A DNA stretch of 64,000 bases from UBA9676 sp036005525 (GCA_036005525.1 DASYQM010000332.1:1-64000); one strand, 5' to 3'. Positions 25,418 to 34,472 are shown, counted from the stretch's first letter. Numbers and translations are program-made. Notes: generated from the sequence alone by a model not told the origin.

Positions 25418-26043
25418 GACCGCTCGGCGCAAGAGGGACGCTGGCCAATGATCGAGAGGCAGTGCGGCTGCTCGAAACCGCGACTCCTTCCCCGGGTAAT
25501 GCTGGTCGAGCCCCTCCCTGATTTGCTGGGGCAGCGTGCTGATGTGAGCCAGGTAAAGGCCAGGTAAACGCCCGGTGTCGCCGGGCAGGTCAGCGTAGCG
25601 TCCGTCTAATCCCCGCTCCGTATCCCCTGGGGCCGGGCCCGCCTTCCCGGGCCCGGCCCCAGGCCGGCCCGTCCTCGTCCTGGCGGCGACGCCTGCCGCG
25701 GAGATCCTGCGCGGAGATGGACCCCGGTAGGGTGCTCGGGCGCGGCCGCCCGGGCCGGAAGGGGCTGAGCGGCCCGCACCAGCTTGGGGGCATACGGTAC
25801 GGGCCGCGTCCAGCGGTGGGCGGCGCCGTTGCCGCCACACGGGCAGCCCACCAAGCCAGCGGCGCCTGCGCCCGCGACAACCGTTACCCACGATCGCTGG
25901 CACATAAACGATCTCGGCGGCAGCGGGGACCGGCCTGGCAACTCTACGGCCGGCGCGGCGCCGAGGGCTACGCGCACGGCCGTGCCGGGGCCGCTGCGGA
26001 TTGCCGTGGGATCCCCTGGACCGCGCGGTTCTACCATCGAGGA
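25418..26043. other. 626-bp intergenic region between purE and acyl-CoA dehydrogenase
   Basis: No convincing gene on either strand. Open frames here are extensions or shadows with proline/arginine-rich translations and no ribosome sites. It holds the hairpin at 25626-25663. The promoter of the acyl-CoA dehydrogenase should lie in the last 100 bp, but I see no clear -35/-10 pair. Confidence 0.5.
25626..25663 (+). terminator. perfect 16-bp hairpin, terminator-like
   Basis: Left arm CCTGGGGCCGGGCCCG (25626-25641), loop CCTTCC, right arm its exact complement (25648-25663). No T-run follows, so it would be an actinomycete I-shaped terminator. It lies 210 nt after the purE stop and 380 nt before the next start, which fits ending purK-purE. 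Confidence 0.6.
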
Positions 26044-27213
26044 ATGAGCGCTGATTTTCCCGCCTTCGCCCTGTCCGAGGAGCACGAGGCGCTCCGCGCG
26101 TCGGTCCGGGCCCTGGCCGACGACAAGATCGCACCGCGCGCGGCGGAGGTGGACCAGTCCGGAGAGTTCCCCTGGGATGTGCACGAGGCGCTGGCCAAGG
26201 CGGAACTGACCGCGGTGCACATCCCGGAGGCCTACGGTGGGGCGGGCGCGGACGCGATCGCGACGGTGATCGTCATCGAGGAGGTCGCGCGGGCATGCGC
26301 CTCGTCTTCCCTCATCCCGGCCGTCAACAAACTCGGCACGGTGCCGCTCCTGCTGGCGGGCTCGGAGGAGCTGAGGCACACGTACCTGCCGCCGGTGGCC
26401 CGCGGCGAGGCGATGTTTTCCTATGCGCTGTCCGAGCCTGAGGCCGGTTCCGACGCCGCGGCGATGAAGACCCGGGCGGTCCGCGACGGCGACACCTATG
26501 TGCTGAACGGAACCAAGCGGTGGATCACCAACGCCGGGATCTCGGCGTATTACACGGTGATGGCGGCCACGGATCCGTCGCGCGGTGCGGACGGGATCTC
26601 CGCGTTCGTGATCGAGAAGGAGGACCCCGGGTTCTCGTTCGGTGCGCCCGAGCACAAGCTCGGCATCAAGGGCTCGCCCACCCGGGAGCTGTACTTCGAC
26701 AACTGCGTGATTCCGGCCGGCAGGCTGATCGGCGAGGAGGGGACCGGGTTCCGGACCGCGCTGGCGACCCTCGACCACACCAGGGTGACGATCGCCGCCC
26801 AGGCGCTTGGCATCGCCCAGGGAGCGCTCGACTATGCCACCGGCTACGTGAAAGAGCGGCGGCAGTTCGGGAAGGCTGTCGCGGAGTTCCAGGGAGTGCA
26901 GTTCATGCTGGCCGACGCGGCCATGAAGGTCGAGGCCGCCAGGCAGCTGACCTATGCGGCGGCGGCCAGGTCCGAGCGGGCCATGGCGGGGGAGCGCGGC
27001 GACGATTTCACCTTCTTCTCGTCGGCCTGCAAGTGCTTCGCGTCGGATGTGGCGATGGAGGTCACGACCGACGCGGTGCAGCTGCTCGGTGGCTACGGCT
27101 ACGTCAGTGACTACCCGGTCGAGCGGATGATGCGGGACGCCAAGATCACCCAGATCTACGAGGGGACCAACCAGATCCAGCGCGTAGTCATGGCCCGCCA
27201 GCTGCTGAAGTAG
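26044..27213 (+). CDS. acyl-CoA dehydrogenase
   Basis: 389 aa flavoenzyme. The N-terminal helical domain leads to 'FSYALSEPEAGSDAAAM' (FAD/substrate loop), 'RWITNAGISAYYTV', and the C-terminal 'YEGTNQIQRVVMARQLL' with the catalytic Glu within 'QIYEGTNQ'. Short/branched-chain type by layout. With a leucine pathway operon 6 kb upstream it could be isovaleryl- or isobutyryl-CoA dehydrogenase, but the substrate cannot be set by eye. The ATG at 26044 lies just after GAGGA. Confidence 0.92.
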   Translation: MSADFPAFALSEEHEALRASVRALADDKIAPRAAEVDQSGEFPWDVHEALAKAELTAVHIPEAYGGAGADAIATVIVIEEVARACASSSLIPAVNKLGTVPLLLAGSEELRHTYLPPVARGEAMFSYALSEPEAGSDAAAMKTRAVRDGDTYVLNGTKRWITNAGISAYYTVMAATDPSRGADGISAFVIEKEDPGFSFGAPEHKLGIKGSPTRELYFDNCVIPAGRLIGEEGTGFRTALATLDHTRVTIAAQALGIAQGALDYATGYVKERRQFGKAVAEFQGVQFMLADAAMKVEAARQLTYAAAARSERAMAGERGDDFTFFSSACKCFASDVAMEVTTDAVQLLGGYGYVSDYPVERMMRDAKITQIYEGTNQIQRVVMARQLLK

Positions 27214-27423
27214 CGGCGCCCGGCGGCGCGGCACCCGCCCGTTTGTCTCGCCTGCTGCGCGGGAGATAGTTGACACTGTTGGCCGGGATGCCGGACACCC
27301 CACAACGCGGCGGAGCGTGAACATGCAGGGAAGTGCGGGCCAGCTGAGATCCCGGTCCGGCGCCGGCAACCGGCGCCGCACGGCCGGGACAGCCCCACTG
27401 CTCCCGGCCGCGGCGATGCGGCG

Positions 27424-28257
27424 ATGAGCTCCAGCCGGCCGGTCGTGGCCGTGCTCGGCCTCGGCGAGGCCGGGTCGGAAATCGCGGCCGGGCTGTGCTC
27501 CGCCGGCGCCGTCGTGCGCGGGTTCGACCCCCGGGTCCGGGCCGGGCCCGGCATCGTCGAATGCTCCGGCGACGCCGACGCCTGCCGGGGAGCCGCCATC
27601 GTGCTGGCGCTGACGTGCGCGCACGAGGCCGAGGAAGCCCTGACGGCCGCCCTGCCCGGTGTGGACCCCGCCGCCATCTACGCCGATATGAATACCGCGT
27701 CTTCGGGACTCAAGGCTCATCTGGCCGGCCTAGCGGCCGGCGCCGGGATCCGGTTCGCCGACATCGCGCTGATGTCGCCGGTGCCGGGCAGCGGACTGCG
27801 TACGCCCATGCTCGCGTCCGGCCCGGGAGCCCGGGAATTCGCGCACGCGTTGGGCCGGCTCGGCGCCACCGTCGAGGTGCTGCCCGGCCCACCCGGCGCG
27901 GCCGCGGCACGGAAGCTCCTGCGCAGCGTCTTCTTCAAGGGACTCGCCGCCGCCATCACCGAAGCGCTTCGCGCGGCCCGGGCGGCCGGATGCGAGGACT
28001 GGATACGGGAGAACATCGGCCACGAACTGGCGGGCGCGTCAGCGGCGACCGTCGACCGGCTTGAGCACGGCAGCGTGCGCCACGCGCGACGGCGTGCCGA
28101 CGAGATGGCCGCCGCCACCGACCTGCTGCGCCAGCTCGGCGTGCCGCCCCGCGTCGCCAGCGCGAGCGAGCAATGGCTGCAGCAGCTCGCCGGTGAACAA
28201 GCTGCCGGTCTTTCGCCGGAAGGGGCGCGGCCAGGTCCGGCGACCGGCATCGGGTAG
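27424..28257 (+). CDS. NAD(P)-binding dehydrogenase with DUF1932 domain
   Basis: 277 aa beta-hydroxyacid dehydrogenase relative. The Rossmann loop 'VLGLGEAGSEIA' near residue 10 and 'ADMNTASSGLK' fit the 6-phosphogluconate/3-hydroxyisobutyrate dehydrogenase fold. The C-terminal helical region, 'KLLRSVFFKGLAAAITEAL' onward, matches DUF1932, including the Lys that is catalytic in relatives. The substrate is unknown. A valine or other short-chain hydroxyacid role would suit the neighbouring acyl-CoA dehydrogenase. Confidence 0.8.
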   Translation: MSSSRPVVAVLGLGEAGSEIAAGLCSAGAVVRGFDPRVRAGPGIVECSGDADACRGAAIVLALTCAHEAEEALTAALPGVDPAAIYADMNTASSGLKAHLAGLAAGAGIRFADIALMSPVPGSGLRTPMLASGPGAREFAHALGRLGATVEVLPGPPGAAAARKLLRSVFFKGLAAAITEALRAARAAGCEDWIRENIGHELAGASAATVDRLEHGSVRHARRRADEMAAATDLLRQLGVPPRVASASEQWLQQLAGEQAAGLSPEGARPGPATGIG

Positions 28258-28598
28258 CGGCGTGTCGCCGTTCCTCTGCCCTCAAAGCGGTGATCACAGC
28301 TTGAGCCCGTTTGGCACCTCGTAAGTGTCACCGTGCGTGTGGTCATTTGTGATTTGCGTTACCGCACTGGGGTAGCTGGCGACACAGCTTTTTCCTCAGA
28401 ACCAAGCCAATCCCATGACTCCTTCTGGCAAGGTATCGCCGATGGCGTCGGCGACCGGAAAGTCCGCCGATCCGGGCTGGTGAGCAGCCAAGGAATGGCC
28501 CGCGCGATGGGCCCCGCCATCGCGGCGCGCTGCCCTGCCCCGCAGCGGTCCGCACACCGGCGTCCCGCCCGGTGTGCTCGGCCGACGGAAGGACTGCC
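28258..28598 (+). other. 341-bp leader region of the transglycosylase gene
   Basis: No gene seen. The first half is less GC-rich and may hold the promoter. The second half contains two perfect hairpins (see 28503-28577) just before the TTG start. I looked for a c-di-AMP (ydaO-type) riboswitch, common upstream of muralytic genes in actinomycetes, and did not find its conserved core. Confidence 0.4.
28503..28577 (+). promoter_or_regulatory. two tandem hairpins in the 5' leader
   Basis: Hairpin 1: CGCGATGG (28503-28510), loop GCCCCG, CCATCGCG (28517-28524). Hairpin 2: GCACACCGG (28552-28560), 8-nt loop, CCGGTGTGC (28569-28577), a 9-bp perfect stem ending 21 nt before the start codon. They could be a structured 5' leader controlling translation or mRNA stability. 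Confidence 0.4.
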
Positions 28599-29252
28599 TT
28601 GTCACAGCACCGGAGGCGGAGCCCCGGCAGGAAGCGCACGTCACGTCGGCCAAGATTCCTGCTGCCGCTGACGGCCGCGGCCATCGTCGCGATCACCGGG
28701 GTAACCGGCGCCGGCTATCTGGTGCTGCGCGCCGCCCAGCCCGAGCCCGGTGCCGTGATCGCCGCGGTGCTGCCGGGGAGCCGTGCCATGGCGGTGCTGG
28801 AACAGCAGCGCCAGCAGATGATCGTCATGGATGCCGCCGCCCACACGACGCGCCTCATCGGTGTCCCGAAGGTCGTTGCCATGCCGGACCCCGCCAGCGC
28901 GGCCACCGGTGGCGGCTCCGTTGGGGTGGTCAGCGTCGCGGCGCCAGACCCCGGTACCGCCCAGTCCATTGCCTTTAACATGTTGTCGTCGTTCGGCTTC
29001 GACCCAAATACGCAGTTCAGCTGCCTGGACAGCATCTGGACCCGGGAGAGCGGCTGGCGCGTTAACGCGGCGAATGCCAGCGGCGCCTACGGCATACCGC
29101 AAGCCCTGCCCGGGTCGAAGATGGCCACCGCCGGAGCCGACTGGCAGACCAATCCCGCGACGCAGATCAAGTGGGGCCTCGGCTACATCCAGTCGAAGTA
29201 CGGGACCCCCTGCAACGCATGGTCGTTCTGGCAGGCGAACGGCTGGTACTGA
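28599..29252 (+). CDS. secreted/anchored lytic transglycosylase-like protein
   Basis: 217 aa. An Arg-rich N-terminus is followed by one helix (about residues 22-45), a signal anchor or signal peptide. The C-terminal ~85 residues form a small SLT-like domain: 'CLDSIWTRESGWRVNAANAS' with the catalytic Glu, 'GAYGIPQALPGSKMATAG', and 'KWGLGYIQSKYGTPCNAWSF' ending in 'WQANGWY'. It should cleave peptidoglycan glycan strands outside the membrane. The TTG at 28599 is chosen because AAGGA lies about 6 nt upstream. A decayed copy of its C-terminal domain occurs at 30410-30569. Confidence 0.82.
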   Translation: MSQHRRRSPGRKRTSRRPRFLLPLTAAAIVAITGVTGAGYLVLRAAQPEPGAVIAAVLPGSRAMAVLEQQRQQMIVMDAAAHTTRLIGVPKVVAMPDPASAATGGGSVGVVSVAAPDPGTAQSIAFNMLSSFGFDPNTQFSCLDSIWTRESGWRVNAANASGAYGIPQALPGSKMATAGADWQTNPATQIKWGLGYIQSKYGTPCNAWSFWQANGWY

Positions 29253-29662
29253 GGCGCCACCGGCCGGGGTGACAGGTCCCCGGAAATCAATCACACAACG
29301 TATTTCTTCCTGCGTGGATCGTTATCTCTTCTGGTAAGGTCCGAGGTGGGGCCCGTCGCTCATTAGTATGACGAAGGCAGACGTTAACTGATCAAATCGA
29401 ATATATGTTCATATATCAAAAATCGCTATGTGAGATTAGTCATACGGTGATTCTGGTCAATTCCAGCACCTGCCGGGCGCTGACTCAGGCATGGTAGATG
29501 AACGAAAGCACCCGGCGTGTGCGATGGTTGCCCTCGTGTAACGCGTCGCCCTGACCCGCGGCACATCCACCCGCCCCTGCCCGGCCTTGCGTTTGCCGAT
29601 GGCCGACAGCGCCTAAGGGTGATAACCGAGCGCAATATTTTGCGCCCGATTAAAGGTTCCTT
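29253..29662 (+). other. 410-bp intergenic region with AT-rich island upstream of the Rpf-like gene
   Basis: No gene seen. Around 29380-29460 the DNA turns strikingly AT-rich, including ATATATG-TT-CATATAT (29401-29416), an inverted repeat. This is the likely promoter/operator zone of the Rpf-like gene. A further ~200 bp of leader precede the start and end in a small hairpin (29630-29645). Confidence 0.45.
29630..29645 (+). promoter_or_regulatory. hairpin just before the Rpf-like ribosome site
   Basis: GCGCAA, loop TATT, TTGCGC: a perfect 6-bp stem ending 7 nt before the AAAGG ribosome site of the gene at 29663. Its position could let it influence translation start. Confidence 0.35.
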
Positions 29663-30340
29663 GTGCCCGCGCTACACAACTTGTATCGCAACCTGTACCG
29701 GAAACCGCCCAAGCATCGCAAACCCCGCAGAATCTCCCTCGCAGTAACTGGCGCCGCGGCAGCCACCATCGTCGCGGTGGCTTCAGGCGTGGCCGCCGCG
29801 GCAACGGAGGGGTCGGCCAGCCGGGTGGCCTCGTCCCAGCCGGCCAGAACGGCGGTTGACTCTTACGGTCTGACCCAGTCCGCCCTTCAGCTCGCGCAGG
29901 TGCGGGCGCACGTCGTCAAGATAGACCTGCGCAAGCGGGGCGCGGAGGCCCGCAGGGCCGACGCCCGCCGGGCGGCAGCACGCCGGGCGGCGGCTGCCCA
30001 GCGTGCCGCCGAACGTGCGGCCGCCAGGCAGGCGGCACAGCAGCAGCCCACTGCGGCCGCTTCAGCGCCATCCCAGTCGCCGCAGCCGCCGCCCGCGTCC
30101 GGGGCGGTGAACTGGGACGCGATCGCGCAATGCGAATCCGGCGGCAACTGGTCGATCAACACCGGCAACGGCTACTACGGCGGCCTCCAGTTCAGCCAGC
30201 AAACCTGGGAAGCGTACGGCGGCCTCACCTACGCACCGCGCGCGGACCTCGCGTCCCGCGGAGCGCAGATCGCCGTCGCCGAGAAGGTGTACGCCGCTGG
30301 GGGGCTCGGCGCCTGGCCAGTGTGCGGCGCCCAGGGGTAA
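29663..30340 (+). CDS. resuscitation-promoting factor-like transglycosylase
   Basis: 225 aa secreted muralidase. A basic N-terminus and a hydrophobic segment ending 'VAVASGVAAAATE' form the signal peptide (about residues 1-48). An Ala/Arg-rich coiled region (about 85-130) acts as spacer. The Rpf domain at about 148-225 begins 'VNWDAIAQCESGGNWSINTG' with the catalytic Glu and two Cys, then 'NGYYGGLQFSQQTWEAYGG'. It should trim peptidoglycan during regrowth. The GTG at 29663 follows AAAGG by 7 nt. It is the second of two muralytic genes in tandem. Confidence 0.92.
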   Translation: MPALHNLYRNLYRKPPKHRKPRRISLAVTGAAAATIVAVASGVAAAATEGSASRVASSQPARTAVDSYGLTQSALQLAQVRAHVVKIDLRKRGAEARRADARRAAARRAAAAQRAAERAAARQAAQQQPTAAASAPSQSPQPPPASGAVNWDAIAQCESGGNWSINTGNGYYGGLQFSQQTWEAYGGLTYAPRADLASRGAQIAVAEKVYAAGGLGAWPVCGAQG

Positions 30341-30409
30341 CGTTCGCCGCCGGTCAGGCCGCCACGTCCAGCAGTCGGTCCTCCCACACCTGCTGCTGGC
30401 TGCGCCCAT

Positions 30410-30569
30410 GGGATACCGCAGGCGCTGCCCGGTTCCAAGATGGCGAGTGCGGGCGCCGGCAGACGAACCCTCCCCGCCCAGATCGGCTGAGGGCTCGGGT
30501 GCATCAAGGCGACCCATGGCTCTCCGTGTGCCGCCTGGTCGCATTGGCAAGGCCGCTGGCTCGTACTGA
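30410..30569 (+). pseudogene. decayed copy of the SLT C-terminal domain
   Basis: 'GIPQALPGSKMASAGA' is readable at 30410 and matches the transglycosylase at 28599-29252 almost word for word. About 4 nt are then missing, 'QTNP' follows in another frame, then 'AQIG-stop-GLG', and 'GSPCAAWSHWQ' before a TAC-TGA ending. Several small indels and a stop destroy the frame. No 5' part is recognisable. It is a degenerate relic of a third muralytic gene or a partial duplication. Confidence 0.75.
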
Positions 30570-30621
30570 CCTGACGGCAGGGTCCGCGCCACCAGGAGTG
30601 GCGCGAAGCCGGCGCGGCCGA

Positions 30622-32748
30622 TTACCCGCGGGGGCTGAACGTGCGGAGCGCTTCGGCGAAGACGGTCCTCGTGTGCGGCCAGTACGCCGCCGGGGCGGTG
30701 GCCATGAGCTCATATGGCTGGCCGTTGCCGGGTGCGCTGCCCGGCGTGATCACGACGAGCCCGTCCATCGCGCCCTTGCCGGGCTCCCGGAAGGTGAACC
30801 GCCAGGCACCGGCCAGTTTCCCCCGGAGGACGAAAGGCGTGATAGCGATCCGGCGGTAGCCGGCGAACGAGCCCCTGCCGAGCGCCGCGCGCTCCAGCGC
30901 GCGGGCTTCCCGCACCGGCCCGCTCACGGCCACCGGTGGCCGGGAGACGCTGATGATCCCACCCGACGCCGCGTTCCGCAGGTAAGTGGTCGTCCCCTGC
31001 TGGCGCGCCTGCCACCCGGCCGGCACCGCCATCATGAAGCCGGGCGCCGTCCCGGCCGGGACCGCCGGCCGGGTGTACCAGCGGTCACCCGCCGGCAGCG
31101 GGGCCGCGGCGACGGGAGCGCCTCCGGTGCCGCGCGCGTGGGCCGGGCGGCCCGCCACGCCATGGGCGGCTGGCCCCGTCATCCGCGACCACATCAGCCC
31201 GGCGGCCAGCCCGGCCACGACGATCGCGGCACCCGCAAGGCCCAGGGCCAGCGACCTCCGCCCCGGCCTTGGGCGGGTGCCTGACCGGCCAGCCGCGCCG
31301 GTGCCCGCGCCCGCGCCGGCCGGCAGCGGCGCCACACCGGTGCTTGCCGGCACGAGAGTGGCACCCATGCTTGCCCGCGGGGGCGCGATACCCATGCTTG
31401 CCGGCAGGGGCGAGGCACCGGTGCTTGTCCACGAGGGCGTGGCATCGGTGCTTGTCCACGGGGGCGTGGCATCGGTGCTTGCAGGCGGGGGTGTGGCACC
31501 CAGGTCGGCGGGGAGCGGCGTGGGCCCGGTGCCTGGCCGGAAGAACTCCGCGCGCGCGGCGGCCGGGAACTGCGCGGTACCGGTGCCGTCGGCGAACGGC
31601 AGGGGAGGCCGGCATGCCAGGGGCGCGTCAAGCGCCGGCTCGACGGGGAAGGTCGCGGGTCCCGGCCTTGCCGGTGACGCGGTCGGCGCGCTGACCGGGA
31701 ACCCGGTCGGGTCGGTTCTGGCGGACGCCCCCGCCGGGTCCGCGCTGTCTGAACCAAGGCGGGCGCGCGGGTAGCCCTGGCCGGCACCCACATAGCCCCG
31801 GGCGGCGCCTGCGTAGCCCCGGGCGGCGCCTGCGTAGCCCCGCGCGGCGCCTGCGTAGCCCTGGCCGGCTCCGATACCCGCCATGGTTCTGGAGGTGGCG
31901 GCCGCGTCGGCGAGCATCCGGCTAGCGCAGGCCGCATCCGGCCGCTGGGCCGGGTCCTTGCTCAGCAGCGCCCCGATCACGGCAGTCAGCGGCCCGGCCG
32001 ACCGGGCCGGCGGCGGGTCCGAGTGCACGATGCTGGCCAGGATCGCCATCGGGCTGCCGTGACCATCGAACGGCGCGCGCCCCTCCACGGCCGCCCAGAG
32101 CGTCGCGCCAAGCGACCAGAGGTCCGATGCCGGGCTGGCGGGTTCTCCGCGGATGCGTTCGGGGGCGCAGAAACCGGGGGTTCCCATGACCATGCCCGTC
32201 TGGGTCAGCGCAGGGTCGCCATCCACGACGGCGATCCCGAAATCGGTCAGCACCGCGCGGCCGCCGCGCGTGAGGAGCACGTTGCCTGGTTTGACGTCGC
32301 GGTGCACGATGCCCACCGCATGGGCGCTGGCCAGCGCCCCGAGCAGCATCACCCCGGTTTCGGCGGCCTGCCGGGGCGGCAGGGGGCCGTCTTTGGCCAG
32401 CACCCGCTGAAGCGACCGGGCGGCGACCAGTTCCATCACAATCCATGGCGCGCCGTCGGATTCGACCACGTCATAGACGGTGACCACACATGGGTGGCTG
32501 AGCTTCGCCGAAACCTTGGCCTCCCGCAGCGTGCGCTCACGCAGGATCGTCCGCTCGCGGTCGGACATCAGGCCGGGCAGCCGCACCTCCTTGACCGCCA
32601 CGTCGCGGGCGAGCACCAGGTCCCTGGCCCGCCAGACGGTGCCCATCGCACCCTGGCCGATCCGGTCCAGCAATTCATAGCGCCCATCGACGACGTATCC
32701 CGGCCCGGTAACTGCCTGCATGGCCGGGACCATACACTGAACAGGCAC
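30622..32748 (-). CDS. transmembrane Ser/Thr protein kinase (PknB-like) with repeat-rich linker
   Basis: 708 aa. Kinase domain about 22-280: 'IGQGAMGTVWRARD' P-loop, VAVKEV lysine, catalytic 'HRDVKPGNVLL', 'DFGIAVV', 'GTPGFCAPE'. Then a 220-residue Pro/Ala/Thr linker with two peptide repeats (GYAGAAR x4-5 and a 9-residue repeat x7), one helix near 505-525, and an extracytoplasmic domain (about 560-708: 'AVPAGWQARQQGTTTYLRN' to 'TFSPRG') in place of PASTA repeats. The start is uncertain: GTG 32748, ATG 32733 or ATG 32721. The signal is unknown. Confidence 0.9.
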   Translation of the reverse strand: MPVQCMVPAMQAVTGPGYVVDGRYELLDRIGQGAMGTVWRARDLVLARDVAVKEVRLPGLMSDRERTILRERTLREAKVSAKLSHPCVVTVYDVVESDGAPWIVMELVAARSLQRVLAKDGPLPPRQAAETGVMLLGALASAHAVGIVHRDVKPGNVLLTRGGRAVLTDFGIAVVDGDPALTQTGMVMGTPGFCAPERIRGEPASPASDLWSLGATLWAAVEGRAPFDGHGSPMAILASIVHSDPPPARSAGPLTAVIGALLSKDPAQRPDAACASRMLADAAATSRTMAGIGAGQGYAGAARGYAGAARGYAGAARGYVGAGQGYPRARLGSDSADPAGASARTDPTGFPVSAPTASPARPGPATFPVEPALDAPLACRPPLPFADGTGTAQFPAAARAEFFRPGTGPTPLPADLGATPPPASTDATPPWTSTDATPSWTSTGASPLPASMGIAPPRASMGATLVPASTGVAPLPAGAGAGTGAAGRSGTRPRPGRRSLALGLAGAAIVVAGLAAGLMWSRMTGPAAHGVAGRPAHARGTGGAPVAAAPLPAGDRWYTRPAVPAGTAPGFMMAVPAGWQARQQGTTTYLRNAASGGIISVSRPPVAVSGPVREARALERAALGRGSFAGYRRIAITPFVLRGKLAGAWRFTFREPGKGAMDGLVVITPGSAPGNGQPYELMATAPAAYWPHTRTVFAEALRTFSPRG
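31320..31510 (-). repeat. 27-bp minisatellite inside the kinase linker
   Basis: About seven units of 27 bp, encoding nine-residue repeats such as 'ATPPPASTD', 'ATPPWTSTD', 'ATPSWTSTG'. In-frame copy-number change would alter linker length without breaking the kinase. Confidence 0.75.
31767..31871 (-). repeat. 21-bp minisatellite inside the kinase linker
   Basis: Five units of 21 bp that encode 'GYAGAAR'-type heptads; the three central copies are nearly identical. Confidence 0.75.
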
Positions 32749-32828
32749 CTGGATTCATGAGAAAAGCATGAGAATCCGCCGAGTGTCACCTCAATATCAA
32801 CGCAGCAAGCATTGCCCTAAATCTTGGT

Positions 32829-34472
32829 TCAGGGCCGATTGCCTATGGTGAGGAGTGGGCCCGCGGGGTCAGCGAAAAAGTCGTTTCCCTTGTCGTCCAC
32901 GATGATGAACGCCGGGAAGTCGCGCACGTCGATCTGCCAGACCGCCTCCATCCCGAGTTCGGGGTACTCGAGTACCTCGACCTTGGTGATGCAGTCCTTC
33001 GCCAGCCGCGCAGCCGCCCCGCCTACCGAGCCGAGGTAGAAGCCGCCATATCTCTGGCATGCCAGGGTAACGGCGGGGGAGCGGTTCCCCTTGGCCAGCA
33101 TGACCAGCGATCCACCCGCAGCCTGGAACTGCTCGACGTAGGAGTCCATGCGCCCGGCGGTCGTAGGGCCAAACGACCCGGAAGCATATCCTTCTGGCGT
33201 CTTGGCGGGCCCCGCGTAATACACCGGGTGATCGATCAGGTATTGCGGCATCGGCTCACCGGCCGCGAGGCGTTCGGCGATTTTCGCGTGCGCGATGTCG
33301 CGCGCGACCACCAGCCGCCCGGTCAGCGAGAGCCTCGTCGCCACCGGGTGCTTGGTGAGTTCCGCCCGGATCTCGTGCATCGGGCGGCTCAGGTCGATCG
33401 GCACCACGTCGCCGGTGAGGTCGTCGGCGGCCACGTCCGGAAGGTATTGCGCCGGGTCGGTTTCCAGCTCCTCCAGGAACACCCCGTCGGCGGTGATCTT
33501 GGCCAGCGCCTGGCGGTCGGCCGAGCAGGAGACGGCGATCGCGACCGGGCAGGACGCGCCGTGCCTGGGCAGCCTGATGACCCGCACGTCATGGCAGAAG
33601 TGCTTGCCGCCGAACTGCGCGCCGATGCCGATCTTGCGGGTGATCTCCAGCACCAGCTGCTCCATGTCCGGGTCGCGGAAGCCGTGGCCGGTGGGTGAGC
33701 CTTCGACCGGCAGCGTGTCCAGGTAGCGCGCCGAGGCGTACTTGGCGGTCTTGAGCGCGTACTCGGCACTGGTGCCGCCGACAACGATCGCCAGATGGTA
33801 CGGCGGGCAGGCGGCCGTGCCCAGCGAGCCGATCTTCTCCGTCAAGAAGGCGACCATGCTCGCCTCGTTCAGCACCGCCTTGGTCTGCTGGTACAGGAAG
33901 GACTTGTTTGCCGACCCGCCGCCCTTGGCCATCAGCAGGAACTTGTACTCCGCTCCCGGCGCCGCGTACAGCTCGATCTGGGCGGGCAGGTTCGAGCCCG
34001 TGTTCCGCTCGTCCCACATGTTCAGCGGCGCAAGCTGCGAGTACCGCAGGTTGAGCTGGGTGTAGGCGTCGTACACGCCGCGGGCTAGGTGCTCTTCGTC
34101 GCGGCCGTCGGTGAGAACCTCGCCGCCGCGCTTGCCCATGATGATCGCGGTGCCGGTGTCCTGGCACATCGGCAGCACTCCGCCAGCCGCGATGCACGCG
34201 TTGGTCAGCAGGTCGCGGGCGACGAACCGGTCGTTGGGTGAGGCCTGCGGGTCGTCCACAATCGCCCGTAGCTGGCGGAGGTGACCGGGCCTCAGCAGAT
34301 GGGCGATGTCCCGCATGCCCTCGCGCGCGAGCAGGGTCAGCGTCCCGGGGCCGACCTCGAGGAATTTCCGGCCGAACGCCTCGCGTGTCCTGACCCCATC
34401 CGCCGTGAGCAGGCGGTACTGCGTGGTGTCCGGACCGACGGGCAGCAGGTCGGTGTACGCGAACTCTGGCAT
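32829..34472 (-). CDS. class I fumarate hydratase
   Basis: 547 aa iron-sulfur fumarase of the TCA cycle (fumarate to malate). 'GVLPMCQDTGTAIIMGKRG' bears the first cluster Cys, 'KGGGSANKSFLYQ' and 'GTAACPPYHLAIVVGGTSAE' (second Cys) follow, and 'FGPTTAGRMDSYV' lies in the C-terminal beta-type domain. The one-chain layout joins alpha and beta domains as in E. coli FumA. The ATG at 34472 has AAGGA about 9 nt upstream. Stands alone between the kinase and a small ORF. Confidence 0.95.
   Translation of the reverse strand: MPEFAYTDLLPVGPDTTQYRLLTADGVRTREAFGRKFLEVGPGTLTLLAREGMRDIAHLLRPGHLRQLRAIVDDPQASPNDRFVARDLLTNACIAAGGVLPMCQDTGTAIIMGKRGGEVLTDGRDEEHLARGVYDAYTQLNLRYSQLAPLNMWDERNTGSNLPAQIELYAAPGAEYKFLLMAKGGGSANKSFLYQQTKAVLNEASMVAFLTEKIGSLGTAACPPYHLAIVVGGTSAEYALKTAKYASARYLDTLPVEGSPTGHGFRDPDMEQLVLEITRKIGIGAQFGGKHFCHDVRVIRLPRHGASCPVAIAVSCSADRQALAKITADGVFLEELETDPAQYLPDVAADDLTGDVVPIDLSRPMHEIRAELTKHPVATRLSLTGRLVVARDIAHAKIAERLAAGEPMPQYLIDHPVYYAGPAKTPEGYASGSFGPTTAGRMDSYVEQFQAAGGSLVMLAKGNRSPAVTLACQRYGGFYLGSVGGAAARLAKDCITKVEVLEYPELGMEAVWQIDVRDFPAFIIVDDKGNDFFADPAGPLLTIGNRP

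Noticed and set aside
28258..29662. c-di-AMP (ydaO-type) riboswitch upstream of either muralytic gene
   Set aside because: A CACCTCGTAAGTGT stretch near 28317 recalls the 3' core, but the other conserved segments (GGGTGAA-like and GCCGAA-like) are missing and the order is wrong.
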